A DNA stretch of 64,000 nucleotides, taken from positions 10,247-74,246 of the forward strand of contig DASPZP010000047.1 in NCBI GenBank assembly GCA_035636195.1. Direction: 5' to 3'. The notes beneath the pieces were generated by a model, which searched no databases, was not told the DNA's origin, and was given only the letters and a program-made list of their open reading frames with translations. This DNA is from Anaeromyxobacter_A sp035636195 (lineage in GTDB: Bacteria > Myxococcota > Myxococcia > Myxococcales > Anaeromyxobacteraceae). Shown piece after piece: positions 1 through 9,110 of the stretch (the first letter of the stretch is position 1; every line of letters starts with the position of its first letter). Made by a program: the position numbers and the translations under genes.

Positions 1-29
1 TCCGCCAGCTCGTCGGGGCCCTCTCGTGA
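1..29 (+). CDS. murD: murD 3' end (partial)
   Basis: Only the last eight codons and a TGA stop (27-29) lie in the window, reading RQLVGALS. The stop overlaps the ATG of the next gene (TGATG). By itself this tail is not diagnostic. The call rests on the conserved dcw order mraY-murD-ftsW-murG-murC and on the overlap, which implies translational coupling with ftsW. MurD would be the UDP-N-acetylmuramoyl-L-alanine:D-glutamate ligase. Confidence 0.45.
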
Positions 30-1213
30 TGCGCGCCACCACTTCCGCCCGCGCCCCGGCCGCCGAGGCCGTCGACCGGCTGCTCCTCGCGGTGGTGCTC
101 CTGCTCGTCGCCATCGGCAGCGTGATGGTGTACTCGGCGAGCGCCGTCACGGCGGCGGCGCGCTTCAAGGACAGCTTCCACTTCCTGTGGCGGCAGCTCC
201 TCGCCCTCGGGATGGGCCTCGGGCTGCTCGTCCTCGCCCTCGGCGTGGGGTACCGGCGGGCGGAGCGGCTCGCCTACCCCTTCCTCGCCGCCACCTTCGT
301 CGCGCTCGTGGCGGTGCTCCTGCCCTTCATCGGCCACACGGCGGGCGGCGCGCGCCGCTGGATCGGCCTCGGACCCTTTTCGTTCCAGCCTGCGGAGGCG
401 GCCAAGCTAGCGCTCGTCCTCTACCTGGCCCACTCGCTCGCGAAGAAGCGCGACAAGGTCCGCATCTTCTCCATCGGCTTCCTGCCGCACCTGCTCGTGG
501 CGGGTGCGCTCATGGGGCTGTGCTTGCTGGAGAAGGACCTCGGCACCTGCGTCGTGATGGCGCTCGTGCTCTTCGTGATGCTCTTCGCGGCCGGCGCCAA
601 GGTGAGCTACATTCTCGGCGCGCTGCTCGCGTCGCTCCCGCTCGTCTACAACGCGATCATGGGCACGCCGTACCGGCGCGTGCGGTTCGAGGCGTGGCTC
701 AAGCCGTTCGAGCACCGCCGCGACGCGGGGTATCAGATGTGGGAGTCGATGGTCGGCATCGGGAGCGGGGGTTGGTTCGGACAGGGCCTGGGACAGGGCC
801 GCTCGAAGCTGTTCTATCTGCCGGAGGCGCACACGGACTTCATCGCCGCCGTCATCGCCGAAGAGGCGGGGCTCGTGGGGCTCGGGCTCCTCATCCTGCT
901 CTACGCCGTCTTCGTGTGGCGCGGGCTCCGGGCCGCCTTCCAGGCCGCCGATCCGTTCGGCTGCTACCTCGCGCTCGGCGTGACGACGCTCGTGGGCGTG
1001 CAGGCGCTCGTGAACCTCGGGGTGGTGACGGTGCTCCTGCCGACGAAGGGCCTCACCCTGCCCTTCGTCTCCTACGGCGGCAGCTCGCTCATGACGCTCC
1101 TCGCCGGCACCGGCCTCCTCCTCAGCGTCTCGGCCTGTCGGGGCGGCTTCCTGCACCGCGCCGACCAGGCGGTGCGCGTGGGCGGCCCGGCGGCGGAGGG
1201 CGCGCGGCCGTGA
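29..1213 (+). CDS. ftsW: FtsW, septal peptidoglycan polymerase (SEDS family)
   Basis: Polytopic inner-membrane SEDS protein of about 394 residues that polymerises lipid II at the division septum with its partner class B PBP. About ten hydrophobic segments are visible. Family motifs seen are FSFQPAEAAKLALVLYLA near residue 120, a loop with the GQGLGQG run, the LPEAHTDFIAAVIAEE signature near residue 270, and the LPTKGLTLPFVSYGGSS motif near the end. ATG 29 overlaps the upstream TGA; GTG 26 is possible but less likely. It is followed by murG with a 4-bp GTGA overlap, so it sits inside the dcw operon. Length and motifs agree with FtsW rather than RodA mainly because of the neighbours. Confidence 0.93.
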   Translation: MRATTSARAPAAEAVDRLLLAVVLLLVAIGSVMVYSASAVTAAARFKDSFHFLWRQLLALGMGLGLLVLALGVGYRRAERLAYPFLAATFVALVAVLLPFIGHTAGGARRWIGLGPFSFQPAEAAKLALVLYLAHSLAKKRDKVRIFSIGFLPHLLVAGALMGLCLLEKDLGTCVVMALVLFVMLFAAGAKVSYILGALLASLPLVYNAIMGTPYRRVRFEAWLKPFEHRRDAGYQMWESMVGIGSGGWFGQGLGQGRSKLFYLPEAHTDFIAAVIAEEAGLVGLGLLILLYAVFVWRGLRAAFQAADPFGCYLALGVTTLVGVQALVNLGVVTVLLPTKGLTLPFVSYGGSSLMTLLAGTGLLLSVSACRGGFLHRADQAVRVGGPAAEGARP

Positions 1214-2387
1214 GGATGATGGTCGCCGGCGGCGGGACGGGCGGGCACGTCTTCCCCGGCGTGGCGCTGGCGGAGGAGGTCGTGACCCGTCACCCTCAGA
1301 ATGACGTGGTGTTCGCGGGGACGGCCCGGGGGTTGGAGGCGAAGGTGGTCCCCGCGGCGGGGTATCCGATCGAGCTCATCGAGGTGAAGGGGCTGAAGGG
1401 AAAAGGCCTCCTCGCCCTGCTCGCGAACGTCCTCTTGCTGCCGCGCGCCTTCCTGCAGTGCTGGCGCATCCTGCGGCGCTGGCGGCCGGACATCGTGGTG
1501 GGGGTGGGCGGCTACGCCTCCGGGCCGGTCGTGCTCACCGCCTGGCTCATGGGCATCCCGACGGCAGTGCAGGAGCAGAACGCCATGCCCGGCTTCACGA
1601 ACCGCGTGCTGGGCCGCTTCGTGAGGGCGGCCTTCACCGCCTTCCCCGAGGCCGGGCGCTACTTCGCCGCGCACAAGGTGCACCAGCTCGGCAACCCCAT
1701 CCGCCGCGAGCTGATGGAGAACTACATGCGCCCGTCGCAGGTGCACGAGAAGCTGAGGCTCCTCGTGTTCGGCGGCTCGCAGGGCGCGCACGCGCTCAAC
1801 ATGCGCCTCATCGAGGCGCTGCCACACCTCGTCGACCTGCGCGACCAGCTCGAGATCACGCACCAGACCGGCGCTCGGGACCGCGGGGCGGTCGACAAGG
1901 GCTATCGCGCCTGCGGCTTCCCGGTCGACGTGCGGGAGTTCATCACCGACATGAGCGACGCCTACGCGCGCTCCGACCTGGTCGTCTGCCGCGCCGGCGC
2001 GACGACCCTCGCCGAGCTGACCACCTGCAAGAAGCCCGCGATCCTGATCCCGTTCCCGAAGGCGGCCGACAACCACCAGGTGATGAACGCGAAGAGCCTG
2101 GTCGACGCGGGGGCGGCCGTCATGATCGAGGAGCGGGAGCTGACGGGCGAGGTGCTGGCGCGGGAGATAGAGGCCATCCTGCGCGACCCCGAGCGCCGGG
2201 AGCGGATGGCCCGGGCGGCCGGGAGGCTGGGGAGCCCGCAGGCGGCGCGGGAGATCGCCGACGTCTTCAGCGAGCTGGTGAACCGCCGCTGGGGCTCGCC
2301 GCGCGGCCAGGACCGCGGCCCCGCTTTCGTGCCCGTCCGCCCCCCCGACGGAATCGCGGAGGGCGCCGCCGGGGCGCCGCCGGCGCC

Positions 2388-2391
<4 letters not shown>
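1210..2391 (+). CDS. murG: MurG, lipid II synthase (UDP-GlcNAc transferase)
   Basis: Peripheral inner-membrane GT28 glycosyltransferase that adds GlcNAc to lipid I to give lipid II. The N-terminal glycine loop GGGTGGHVFPG is at about residues 6-16, a second loop GGSQGAH near residue 190, and the UDP-GlcNAc-binding CRAGATTLAEL segment near residue 260. The GTG at 1210 overlaps the ftsW stop by four bases; ATGs at 1216 and 1219 are alternatives. The product is about 393 residues, longer than the usual 355-370 because of a Pro/Ala/Arg-rich tail of about 35 residues after the conserved domain. Its stop overlaps the murC ATG (ATGA). Confidence 0.95.
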
Positions 2392-3764
<1,373 letters not shown>

Positions 3765-3771
3765 GCTGGGT

Positions 3772-3835
3772 GTAGGGCGGGGGCTTGTCCCCCGCCGCCG
3801 ATTGCGCCGCGGCGGGGGATGAACCCCCGCCCTAC
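3772..3835. repeat. Family A palindromic repeat pair
   Basis: Two hairpins in opposite orientation. The first (3772-3797) has arms GGCGGGGG and CCCCCGCC around loop CTTGT. The second (3810-3835) has the same arms around ATGAA. The outer ends, GTAGG and CCTAC, are also complementary, so the whole unit can fold as one cruciform. It resembles a bacterial REP/BIME unit. The same element recurs at 5715, 12851, 12890, 15761 and 15797. It lies between murC and murB inside the dcw operon, so it may act on mRNA stability or attenuation. Confidence 0.85.
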
Positions 3836-3847
3836 GAAACGGGTATT

Positions 3848-3864
3848 CAGGGAGTCGAACCCTG
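3848..3864 (+). promoter_or_regulatory. Hairpin covering the putative murB ribosome-binding site
   Basis: A 5-bp perfect stem CAGGG/CCCTG closes a 7-base loop. The 5' arm and the first loop bases contain the only Shine-Dalgarno-like run (GGGAG, 3850-3854), and the 3' arm contains the candidate CTG start at 3862. If it forms in the mRNA it would mask the murB ribosome-binding site. The complement resembles a tRNA T-arm, but no other tRNA parts are present. Confidence 0.35.
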
Positions 3865-4779
3865 GCCGACTGGCGTCACCATCTCGAGCAGGTCGTCCGC
3901 GGCGAGAACGTCCGCGACGCCCCGCTCGCCGCGCGCACCGCCATCCGGGTGGGTGGCCCGGCCGACCTCCTCGTGCGCCCGGCCGATCCGGACGCGCTCG
4001 CCGTGCTGCTGGCGGCGGTGCGCGAGCTGGACCTGCCGCTCTTCGTGCTGGGCGGCGGGGCGAACCTGCTCGTCGCCGACCTCGGCGTGCGCGGCGTCAC
4101 CGTGAAGTTGCCGCCGGGCTTCGGCGAGGAGTCGAACGAGGGTGGGCGGCTCGTCCTCTCCGCGGGCGCCCCTTCGTCGCGCCTCACCAGCCGGGCGCAG
4201 AAGCTCGGGCTCGTCGGCTGCGAGTTCGTGGCGGCCATCCCGGGGACCCTGGGCGGACTCGTCGCCATGAACGCCGGGACCCACCAGGGCGAGCTGAAGG
4301 ACGTCCTCACTCGCGTCGAGCTCGCCACGGCGGAGGGCACGGGCTGGGTGCCCGCCTCGACGCTCGACCTGGCCTACCGCACCTGCCGGCTACCACCGGG
4401 GGCGGTGGTGACGCGCCTCGAGGTGGAGCTCCGGCCGGGCGACGTCGCCGCCAGCGCCGCCGCCATGAAGGCCGACGTGGACCGCCGCCGCGCCACCCAG
4501 CCCTACGACCGGCCGACCTTCGGCTCGACCTTCCGCAACCCGCCCGGAGACTTCGCCGGCCGCCTGATGGAGGCGGCGGGGCTGAAGGGCCGCCGGCTCG
4601 GGAACGCGCAGTGGTCGGACGTCCACGCGAACTTCGTGGTGAACGTGGGCGGCGCGTCGGCCGGGGACGTGCTCGCGCTCGTCCGGCTGGCGCGCGCGAG
4701 GGTGCGCGAGCAGTTCGGGGTGGAGCTCGAGCCCGAGGTGCGCCTGGCCGGGGATTTCGCGGCCGGCGAGACGATCTGA
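3862..4779 (+). CDS. murB: MurB, UDP-N-acetylenolpyruvoylglucosamine reductase
   Basis: FAD-dependent cytoplasmic reductase forming UDP-MurNAc from the enolpyruvyl intermediate. The motifs RVGGPAD, GGGANLLV, GCEFVAAIPGTLGGLVAMNAG, the catalytic-serine motif FGSTFRNP and a C-terminal ELEPEVR segment fit MurB. The first ATG/GTG/TTG in frame is GTG 3949, inside the FAD-binding motif, so starting there would remove the conserved residues APLAARTAIR. Upstream, the frame is open back to TGA 3820-3822 and contains no ATG, GTG or TTG. The best start is CTG 3862, seven bases after GGGAG, giving 305 residues, a normal length. The odd start lies just downstream of a family A repeat pair. Ddl follows after 12 bases. 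Confidence 0.9.
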   Translation: MADWRHHLEQVVRGENVRDAPLAARTAIRVGGPADLLVRPADPDALAVLLAAVRELDLPLFVLGGGANLLVADLGVRGVTVKLPPGFGEESNEGGRLVLSAGAPSSRLTSRAQKLGLVGCEFVAAIPGTLGGLVAMNAGTHQGELKDVLTRVELATAEGTGWVPASTLDLAYRTCRLPPGAVVTRLEVELRPGDVAASAAAMKADVDRRRATQPYDRPTFGSTFRNPPGDFAGRLMEAAGLKGRRLGNAQWSDVHANFVVNVGGASAGDVLALVRLARARVREQFGVELEPEVRLAGDFAAGETI

Positions 4780-4791
4780 TAGTGAGGAGTC

Positions 4792-5718
4792 ATGGGAACG
4801 TGGTCAGGGAAGAAGGTGGCGGTGCTCTACGGTGGCCGGTCCACCGAGCGCGACGTGTCGCTCCGCACCGGCAAGGGCTGCGCTAGCGCGCTCACGGAGC
4901 GCGGCTACGACGTGACGCTCCTCGACGTCGACCTGGAGGTGGCGGCCCGGCTCCGGGAGTCGCGCGCCGAGGTCGCGTTCGTGGCCCTGCACGGCCGCTG
5001 GGGCGAGGACGGCGCGATCCAGGGATTGCTCGAGTCGATGGGCATCCCCTACACCGGCTCGGGCGTGCTCGCCTCGGCGCTGGGCATGGACAAGGTCTTC
5101 TCGAAGCTCCTATTCCGCGAGCACGGGCTGAAGGTGATCGAGTACCGAGTCTTCCCGCCCGAGCGCGCGGAGGAGATCACGGTCGGCGATCTGCCCTTCG
5201 GGCTGCCCGCCGTGGTGAAGCCGGCCGGCGAGGGCTCCTCGGTGGGGGTCCACATCGTGCGCGACTCCGCCGCCCTCACCGACGCCTGCCTCGACGCGGC
5301 CCGCTACAAGGGCGAGCTCATCGTCGAGCGCTACGTGAAGGGCGCCGAGATGAACGTGGCGGTGCTGGACGGCAAGGCGCTCGGGGCGATCGAGATCGTC
5401 CCCTCGCGCGAGTTCTACGACTACACCGCCAAGTACACGCCCGGCGCGACGCAGTACTTCTTTCCGCCGCGGCTGCCGGCAGAGCACACCCGCAGGGCGT
5501 GCGAGGCGGCGGAGCAGGCGCACCGAGTGCTGGGCTGCGCCGGCGTGACCCGGGCCGACTTCATCGTCAGCCCCGAGGGCGTGCCCTACATCCTGGAGGT
5601 CAACACGCTGCCCGGGATGACGGCCACCTCGCTCGTGCCGAAGATCGCGGCCGGGCTCGACATCTCCTTCGCCGAGCTGTGCGAGCGGCTCCTGGAGGGC
5701 GCGGCGCTGAAGGCGTAG
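4792..5718 (+). CDS. ddl: D-alanine--D-alanine ligase
   Basis: ATP-grasp enzyme that makes the D-Ala-D-Ala dipeptide for the peptidoglycan precursor. At 308 residues it matches short DdlB-type enzymes. Visible motifs are FVALHGRWGEDGAIQGLLE near residue 65, PYTGSGVLASALGMDK, the ATP-binding loop GEGSSVGV near 150 and EVNTLPGMTATSLVPK near 275. ATG 4792 has a GAGGAG ribosome site. The stop codon TAG (5716-5718) lies inside a family A repeat (GTAGGG), so the repeat supplies the end of the gene. In the usual dcw order ftsQ comes next, but here it is about 3.7 kb away. Confidence 0.95.
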   Translation: MGTWSGKKVAVLYGGRSTERDVSLRTGKGCASALTERGYDVTLLDVDLEVAARLRESRAEVAFVALHGRWGEDGAIQGLLESMGIPYTGSGVLASALGMDKVFSKLLFREHGLKVIEYRVFPPERAEEITVGDLPFGLPAVVKPAGEGSSVGVHIVRDSAALTDACLDAARYKGELIVERYVKGAEMNVAVLDGKALGAIEIVPSREFYDYTAKYTPGATQYFFPPRLPAEHTRRACEAAEQAHRVLGCAGVTRADFIVSPEGVPYILEVNTLPGMTATSLVPKIAAGLDISFAELCERLLEGAALKA

Positions 5719-5740
5719 GGCGGGGGTTCATCCCCCGCCG
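5715..5740. repeat. Family A palindromic repeat, single copy
   Basis: Single hairpin with arms GGCGGGGG/CCCCCGCC and loop TTCAT. It overlaps the ddl stop codon. It lies between the convergent ends of ddl and the thioredoxin-fold gene on the minus strand, where it could act as a bidirectional transcript end, although no T-run follows. Confidence 0.85.
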
Positions 5741-5758
5741 CACGCGCCCGCGGCGAGG

Positions 5759-6496
5759 CTACTGCTTCAGCGCGGCGGGCCGGGTGCCGCCCTCGCACGC
5801 CGCGAGCCCGGAGAGCGCATCCGGCTGCGTGGGCGAGATGGAGAGCGCCTTGCGGAAGGACACCACCGCGCGATCGCAGTGCCCATCCTCGGCCTCGCGC
5901 CGGCCCATGATCACCCAGCGCCGCGCCACCGCATTCTTGTCGTCATTGGGCATGCTGGCGGCCGGCGGGTTCAAGACGAGCTGCAGCTGCGCGGCGTCGA
6001 TCTCCTTCAGGAGGTAGCGCACGTGCGCGTGGACGATGTCGCAGTAGCGCAGCCGCACGTACGGCTGCGCGAGCGCCACCTTGCCCTTGTCGTCCGTCAC
6101 CACCAGCATCGGGTGCTGCCGCACCTCCAGCTTGCCGTAGAGGGCATCGTCCGCGTCGAGGAGCACCTTGACGTGCAGCCCCGCGCCGTCCACCGCCGCC
6201 TTGACCTCGGCCGCCGGGTAGGTGCTCGAGACGACCGCCACCATGTGCACGGACTTCCCGACGAAGAGCTTCTCGCACTGGGCCATCTGCTTGAGCGTGT
6301 CGAGGGACGCTTCCTGACCCGGGCGCCAGAACAGGATGATGTTGGCCGAGGCGACGCGGCTGAAGAGCGCCTCCGCGCCGCCGGTCAGCACCTTCAGCTG
6401 GACCGGCTCCAGCGTCTCACCCTCCGTCACGCGCGCGCCGGCGGAGGGCGCCGCGGCCAGGGACAGCAGCGCGAGGCCGATGGTGACGAAGCGCAA
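5759..6496 (-). CDS. Exported thioredoxin-fold/TPR protein, paralogue 1
   Basis: Protein of 245 residues with a signal peptide (RFVTIGLALLSLAAAPSAGA), a thioredoxin/redoxin-like domain (about residues 25-165) and a TPR-like helical tail. The redox loop expected after the strand IILFW reads RPGQEAS instead of WCxxC, so no CXXC is present; only isolated cysteines remain. TTG 6496 was chosen because AGGAGG lies six bases before it and the signal peptide begins there; the longer frame to 6556 adds residues unlike a signal peptide. It is about 40% similar by eye to the next gene and probably its tandem duplicate. Next to multiheme cytochromes, a periplasmic scaffold or haem-protein partner role is inferred, not shown. 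Confidence 0.75.
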   Translation of the reverse strand: MRFVTIGLALLSLAAAPSAGARVTEGETLEPVQLKVLTGGAEALFSRVASANIILFWRPGQEASLDTLKQMAQCEKLFVGKSVHMVAVVSSTYPAAEVKAAVDGAGLHVKVLLDADDALYGKLEVRQHPMLVVTDDKGKVALAQPYVRLRYCDIVHAHVRYLLKEIDAAQLQLVLNPPAASMPNDDKNAVARRWVIMGRREAEDGHCDRAVVSFRKALSISPTQPDALSGLAACEGGTRPAALKQ

Positions 6497-6568
6497 GGTG
6501 AACCTCCTGGAGTCCGCTACCGCTGCAGCGTCGCGCGAGGGAGTGGAAGGGCGCATGGGCGGGCTCGC

Positions 6569-7411
6569 TCACGGACCGCAGGGCGACTTCTTCTGCTGGA
6601 CCACCGCCACCAGCTGCGGCGAGAGCTTCACCGCCTCCTGGTAGGCGAGCTTCGCCTCGGCGCACTTGCCCTGCGACGAGAGCGCGTCGCCGAGGAGCAC
6701 GTGGGCCGGCGCATAGTGCGAGTCGGCCTGGAGGAGCTTCCGCGCCTCCGCCGCTGCCTTGTCGTACTGCTCCATGCCCAGGTACGCCTCGCCCATCTTG
6801 ATGAAGCGGTTCGAGACGGCGCCCTTCACCTCGTCCGGCATGAGCGCCCGCTCCGGGGCGTCGGTCCGCGCCAGCTCGGTCTTGCCGATCTCCTTCAGCG
6901 CGTACCGCACCTGCCCCTTGACCCGGTCGCAGTAGTTCACGTCCTGGAATGGCTCGTAGGCGATGAGCGCGAACTTCTCGTTGGCGACGCCCACCACCGG
7001 GTGGAGCCGCACGCCGAGCTTGCCGTAGAGCGCGTCGCCCTGGTCGATGAGCACCGGGATGTGCGCGCCCGCCAGCGCCACCGAGGCCCGCACCTCCTGC
7101 GCCGACCAGCTCGAGGAGACGACCGCCACCCAGCGGACCGGCTTGCCGGCGAAGGTCCGCTCGCACTCGGCGATGGCCTTGAGCGCCTTGACCGAGTTCT
7201 CCTGCTGCGGGCGGAAGAAGATGAAGACGTTGGCCTGGGCCCGGGGGGAGAGCAGCGCCTCCTTCCCCCCGGCCAGGGTCGTCAGCTCGACGTTCTCGAC
7301 GGAATCACCCACCGCCACGTTGGCGAAGGCGAGGGCCGTGGCGGGGATGAGGGTGGTGCACGTGACCGCGATCCCGAGCACCCACGCGAGCAGGTTGCGA
7401 TGAGGCGTCAT
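6569..7411 (-). CDS. Exported thioredoxin-fold/TPR protein, paralogue 2
   Basis: Protein of 280 residues: signal peptide (about 1-29), AhpC/TlpA-like thioredoxin fold (about 35-175) and one or two TPR motifs (about 195-270: FIKMGEAYLGMEQYDKAAAEA and APAHVLLGDALSSQGKCAEA). The loop after VFIFF is RPQQENS, so the CXXC active site is missing, as in the downstream paralogue. Both share the motifs DALYGKL, VRLHPVV or RQHPMLV, and a YCD segment. ATG 7411 has AGGGAG seven bases upstream. The start lies 10 bases after the decaheme cytochrome stop, so the two are probably one operon. Function unknown; binding of the cytochrome or its biogenesis factors is inferred from position. Confidence 0.8.
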   Translation of the reverse strand: MTPHRNLLAWVLGIAVTCTTLIPATALAFANVAVGDSVENVELTTLAGGKEALLSPRAQANVFIFFRPQQENSVKALKAIAECERTFAGKPVRWVAVVSSSWSAQEVRASVALAGAHIPVLIDQGDALYGKLGVRLHPVVGVANEKFALIAYEPFQDVNYCDRVKGQVRYALKEIGKTELARTDAPERALMPDEVKGAVSNRFIKMGEAYLGMEQYDKAAAEARKLLQADSHYAPAHVLLGDALSSQGKCAEAKLAYQEAVKLSPQLVAVVQQKKSPCGP

Positions 7412-7421
7412 GGTGGACTCC

Positions 7422-8525
7422 CTACTTGGCCTTGCTCGCGGTGGAGAGCGTCTTGTTCACGTAGGTCTTCGTCTCGTGGCAGGTCTTGGTGCACGTGCCA
7501 CCGGTCGGGGTCTTCGTGTAGTTGATCTTGAGGACCCAGCCGGCCGTGCCGTACGGCACGCCCTCGCGGATGCGGTGCGGCTGCTTGGCGGCGTGGACCT
7601 CGTGGCAGGCGCGGCAGGTGCGACCGCGGTCCGTGTTGTGGACGTGGACGTAGTGCAGGTTGCGCGAGCCGTCGCGGAAGTTGGTGAGGGTGGTGGTCTG
7701 CTCGGCGCTCACCACCTTGTCGTTGTGGCAGCGGTAGCAGAGCGCGTAGGTGGTGAGGTCGTAAGGCGCGTAGAACTGCGGCGGGTACTCGGCCACCAGC
7801 AGGCGGAAGTTGTCGCCGCCGTGGGTCTTGTGGCAGGCGGAGCAGTCCTTGGCGGCCACCGGCTTGTGCCAGACGGGGTTCTCGGCGAGGAGCTTGGGGT
7901 AGTTCGTCAGCACGACGCCGTTCCAGTCCTTCATGTCGTCGACGGCGTGACAGCCGACGCACTGGTCGAAGGGCAGCGCGGTGAGGAGCTTCTCGATGTT
8001 GGCGCCGTGCGGGTTGTGGCAGTTGGCGCACTTCCGCTTGGTCGTCATGGAGCCGTGCTTCACCTTGGCGTTCTCGGCGATGGCGCGGATGTTCTTGTGG
8101 CAGTCGAAGCACTGCGCCGTCTGCTCCTCGTGGAGGAGCTTCTTCTCCAGGGAGTTGTGCGGGTTGTGGCAGTTGACGCAGGCCACCTGAGACGGCGGAT
8201 GCTTGTAGGCGCGCGCCATGATCGCCACGAACTCCTCGTGGCACGAGTAGCAGAGCGTGTTCCCGGCCTTCTTCACCGGGCCGGGATCCTTCTTGTCGTT
8301 CGACTTGTGGCAGAAGCCACAGTCACCGGCGGCGAAGGGCGCCATGGTGCTGGCCGCCTTGACCCCCTCGGGCAGCGGCTTGTTGTTCACCTTGCGCGTC
8401 GTCGGGTACTTGTACTGACGCCCCGCTGCCCCGGGTGCGCCTGGCGCCGCCTGAGCGAGCGTGGCGGTGGGTCCGAGGAGTGCGCCCAGCGCCACGACGA
8501 GTGTGAAGCACTTCAGCGAGCTCAT
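7422..8525 (-). CDS. Exported decaheme c-type cytochrome
   Basis: Protein of 367 residues with a signal peptide (MSSLKCFTLVVALGALLG...) and ten haem-attachment motifs: nine CXXCH (CGFCH, CYSCH, CVNCH, CFDCH, CANCH, CVGCH, CSACH, CYRCH, CRACH) and a last one, CTKTCH, with three residues between the cysteines. Spacing and NPH/THGG segments match the doubled-CXXCH family of periplasmic or outer-surface electron carriers. ATG 8525 was chosen over a longer frame because GGAG lies eight bases upstream and the signal peptide starts there. Two thioredoxin-fold genes follow in the same direction. A role in anaerobic respiration or extracellular electron transfer is inferred. Confidence 0.9.
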   Translation of the reverse strand: MSSLKCFTLVVALGALLGPTATLAQAAPGAPGAAGRQYKYPTTRKVNNKPLPEGVKAASTMAPFAAGDCGFCHKSNDKKDPGPVKKAGNTLCYSCHEEFVAIMARAYKHPPSQVACVNCHNPHNSLEKKLLHEEQTAQCFDCHKNIRAIAENAKVKHGSMTTKRKCANCHNPHGANIEKLLTALPFDQCVGCHAVDDMKDWNGVVLTNYPKLLAENPVWHKPVAAKDCSACHKTHGGDNFRLLVAEYPPQFYAPYDLTTYALCYRCHNDKVVSAEQTTTLTNFRDGSRNLHYVHVHNTDRGRTCRACHEVHAAKQPHRIREGVPYGTAGWVLKINYTKTPTGGTCTKTCHETKTYVNKTLSTASKAK

Positions 8526-8632
8526 GCGATCGACTCCGCCAGGGGCCCCGAGATAGGGCCGTTTTTCGCCAGACGCGCGCGACGTCTTCGTCATCTGCGG
8601 TCCATGATCAGACATGACCGATCACGCTTTCC

Positions 8633-8646
8633 TTGATCACCATCAT
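8633..8646 (-). promoter_or_regulatory. FNR/CRP-type box upstream of the decaheme cytochrome
   Basis: The plus strand reads TTGATCACCATCAT, nine of the ten specific positions of the FNR consensus TTGAT-N4-ATCAA. It is about 108-121 bases upstream of the decaheme start, compatible with an activator site and a leader of about 70 bases. No clear -35/-10 pair was recognised nearby. Confidence 0.35.
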
Positions 8647-8771
8647 TGCACGGCATTGAGCGAGGCCACGTACCGCCATTCACGGACAGCGCACGCCGCG
8701 CCGGAGCGCCGCACGTGTCCGCCGCGCCCCGTGGAGCGGCGGCTGACCCGGTGGGCGGAGGTGCGTACATG

Positions 8772-9110
8772 TCATCGCGTGAGGAGCTTCTTCTTCTTCG
8801 CGTTGTGTGGGGAGTGGCAGATGAGACAGGGGTCCGACGGCGACGGGTGGCCCTTCATCGGCTTGGCGTAGTCGTCGTGGCAATCGAAGCACAGCGCGTT
8901 CGTCTTCTTCACCACCGGTCCAGGCTGGCCGCCGCTGCCCTTGCCCTTGTGGCACGCCTCGCAGACGCCCATCTCGAAGGGGCCGTGCGTCGACAGCGCC
9001 TTCCCCGGCGGCAGGGGCGCGAGCGGCCCGGCGGCGGCGGCCCGTGCGCCGCCAGCGCCGAGCGCGGCTGTCGCCATCACTAAGAGTGCAATTCGACTCT
9101 TCCCGAACAT
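8772..9110 (-). CDS. Small exported triheme c-type cytochrome
   Basis: Protein of 112 residues with a signal peptide (MFGKSRIALLVMATAALGAGG) and three haem motifs, CEACH, CFDCH and CLICH, followed by a lysine-rich end (HNAKKKKLL). Segments such as THGPFEMGVCEACHKG and KPMKGHPSPSDPCLICH parallel the first repeats of the decaheme protein, so it looks like a shortened relative. ATG 9110 gives a clean signal peptide; the preceding in-frame ATG at 9122 is an alternative. It is transcribed toward the decaheme gene with about 246 bases between and divergently from ftsQ. Periplasmic electron transfer is inferred. Confidence 0.85.
   Translation of the reverse strand: MFGKSRIALLVMATAALGAGGARAAAAGPLAPLPPGKALSTHGPFEMGVCEACHKGKGSGGQPGPVVKKTNALCFDCHDDYAKPMKGHPSPSDPCLICHSPHNAKKKKLLTR

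Noticed and set aside
3845..3864. tRNA fragment on the minus strand before murB
   Set aside because: Only a T-arm-like hairpin exists; no acceptor, anticodon or D-arm follows, and the sequence codes for MurB.
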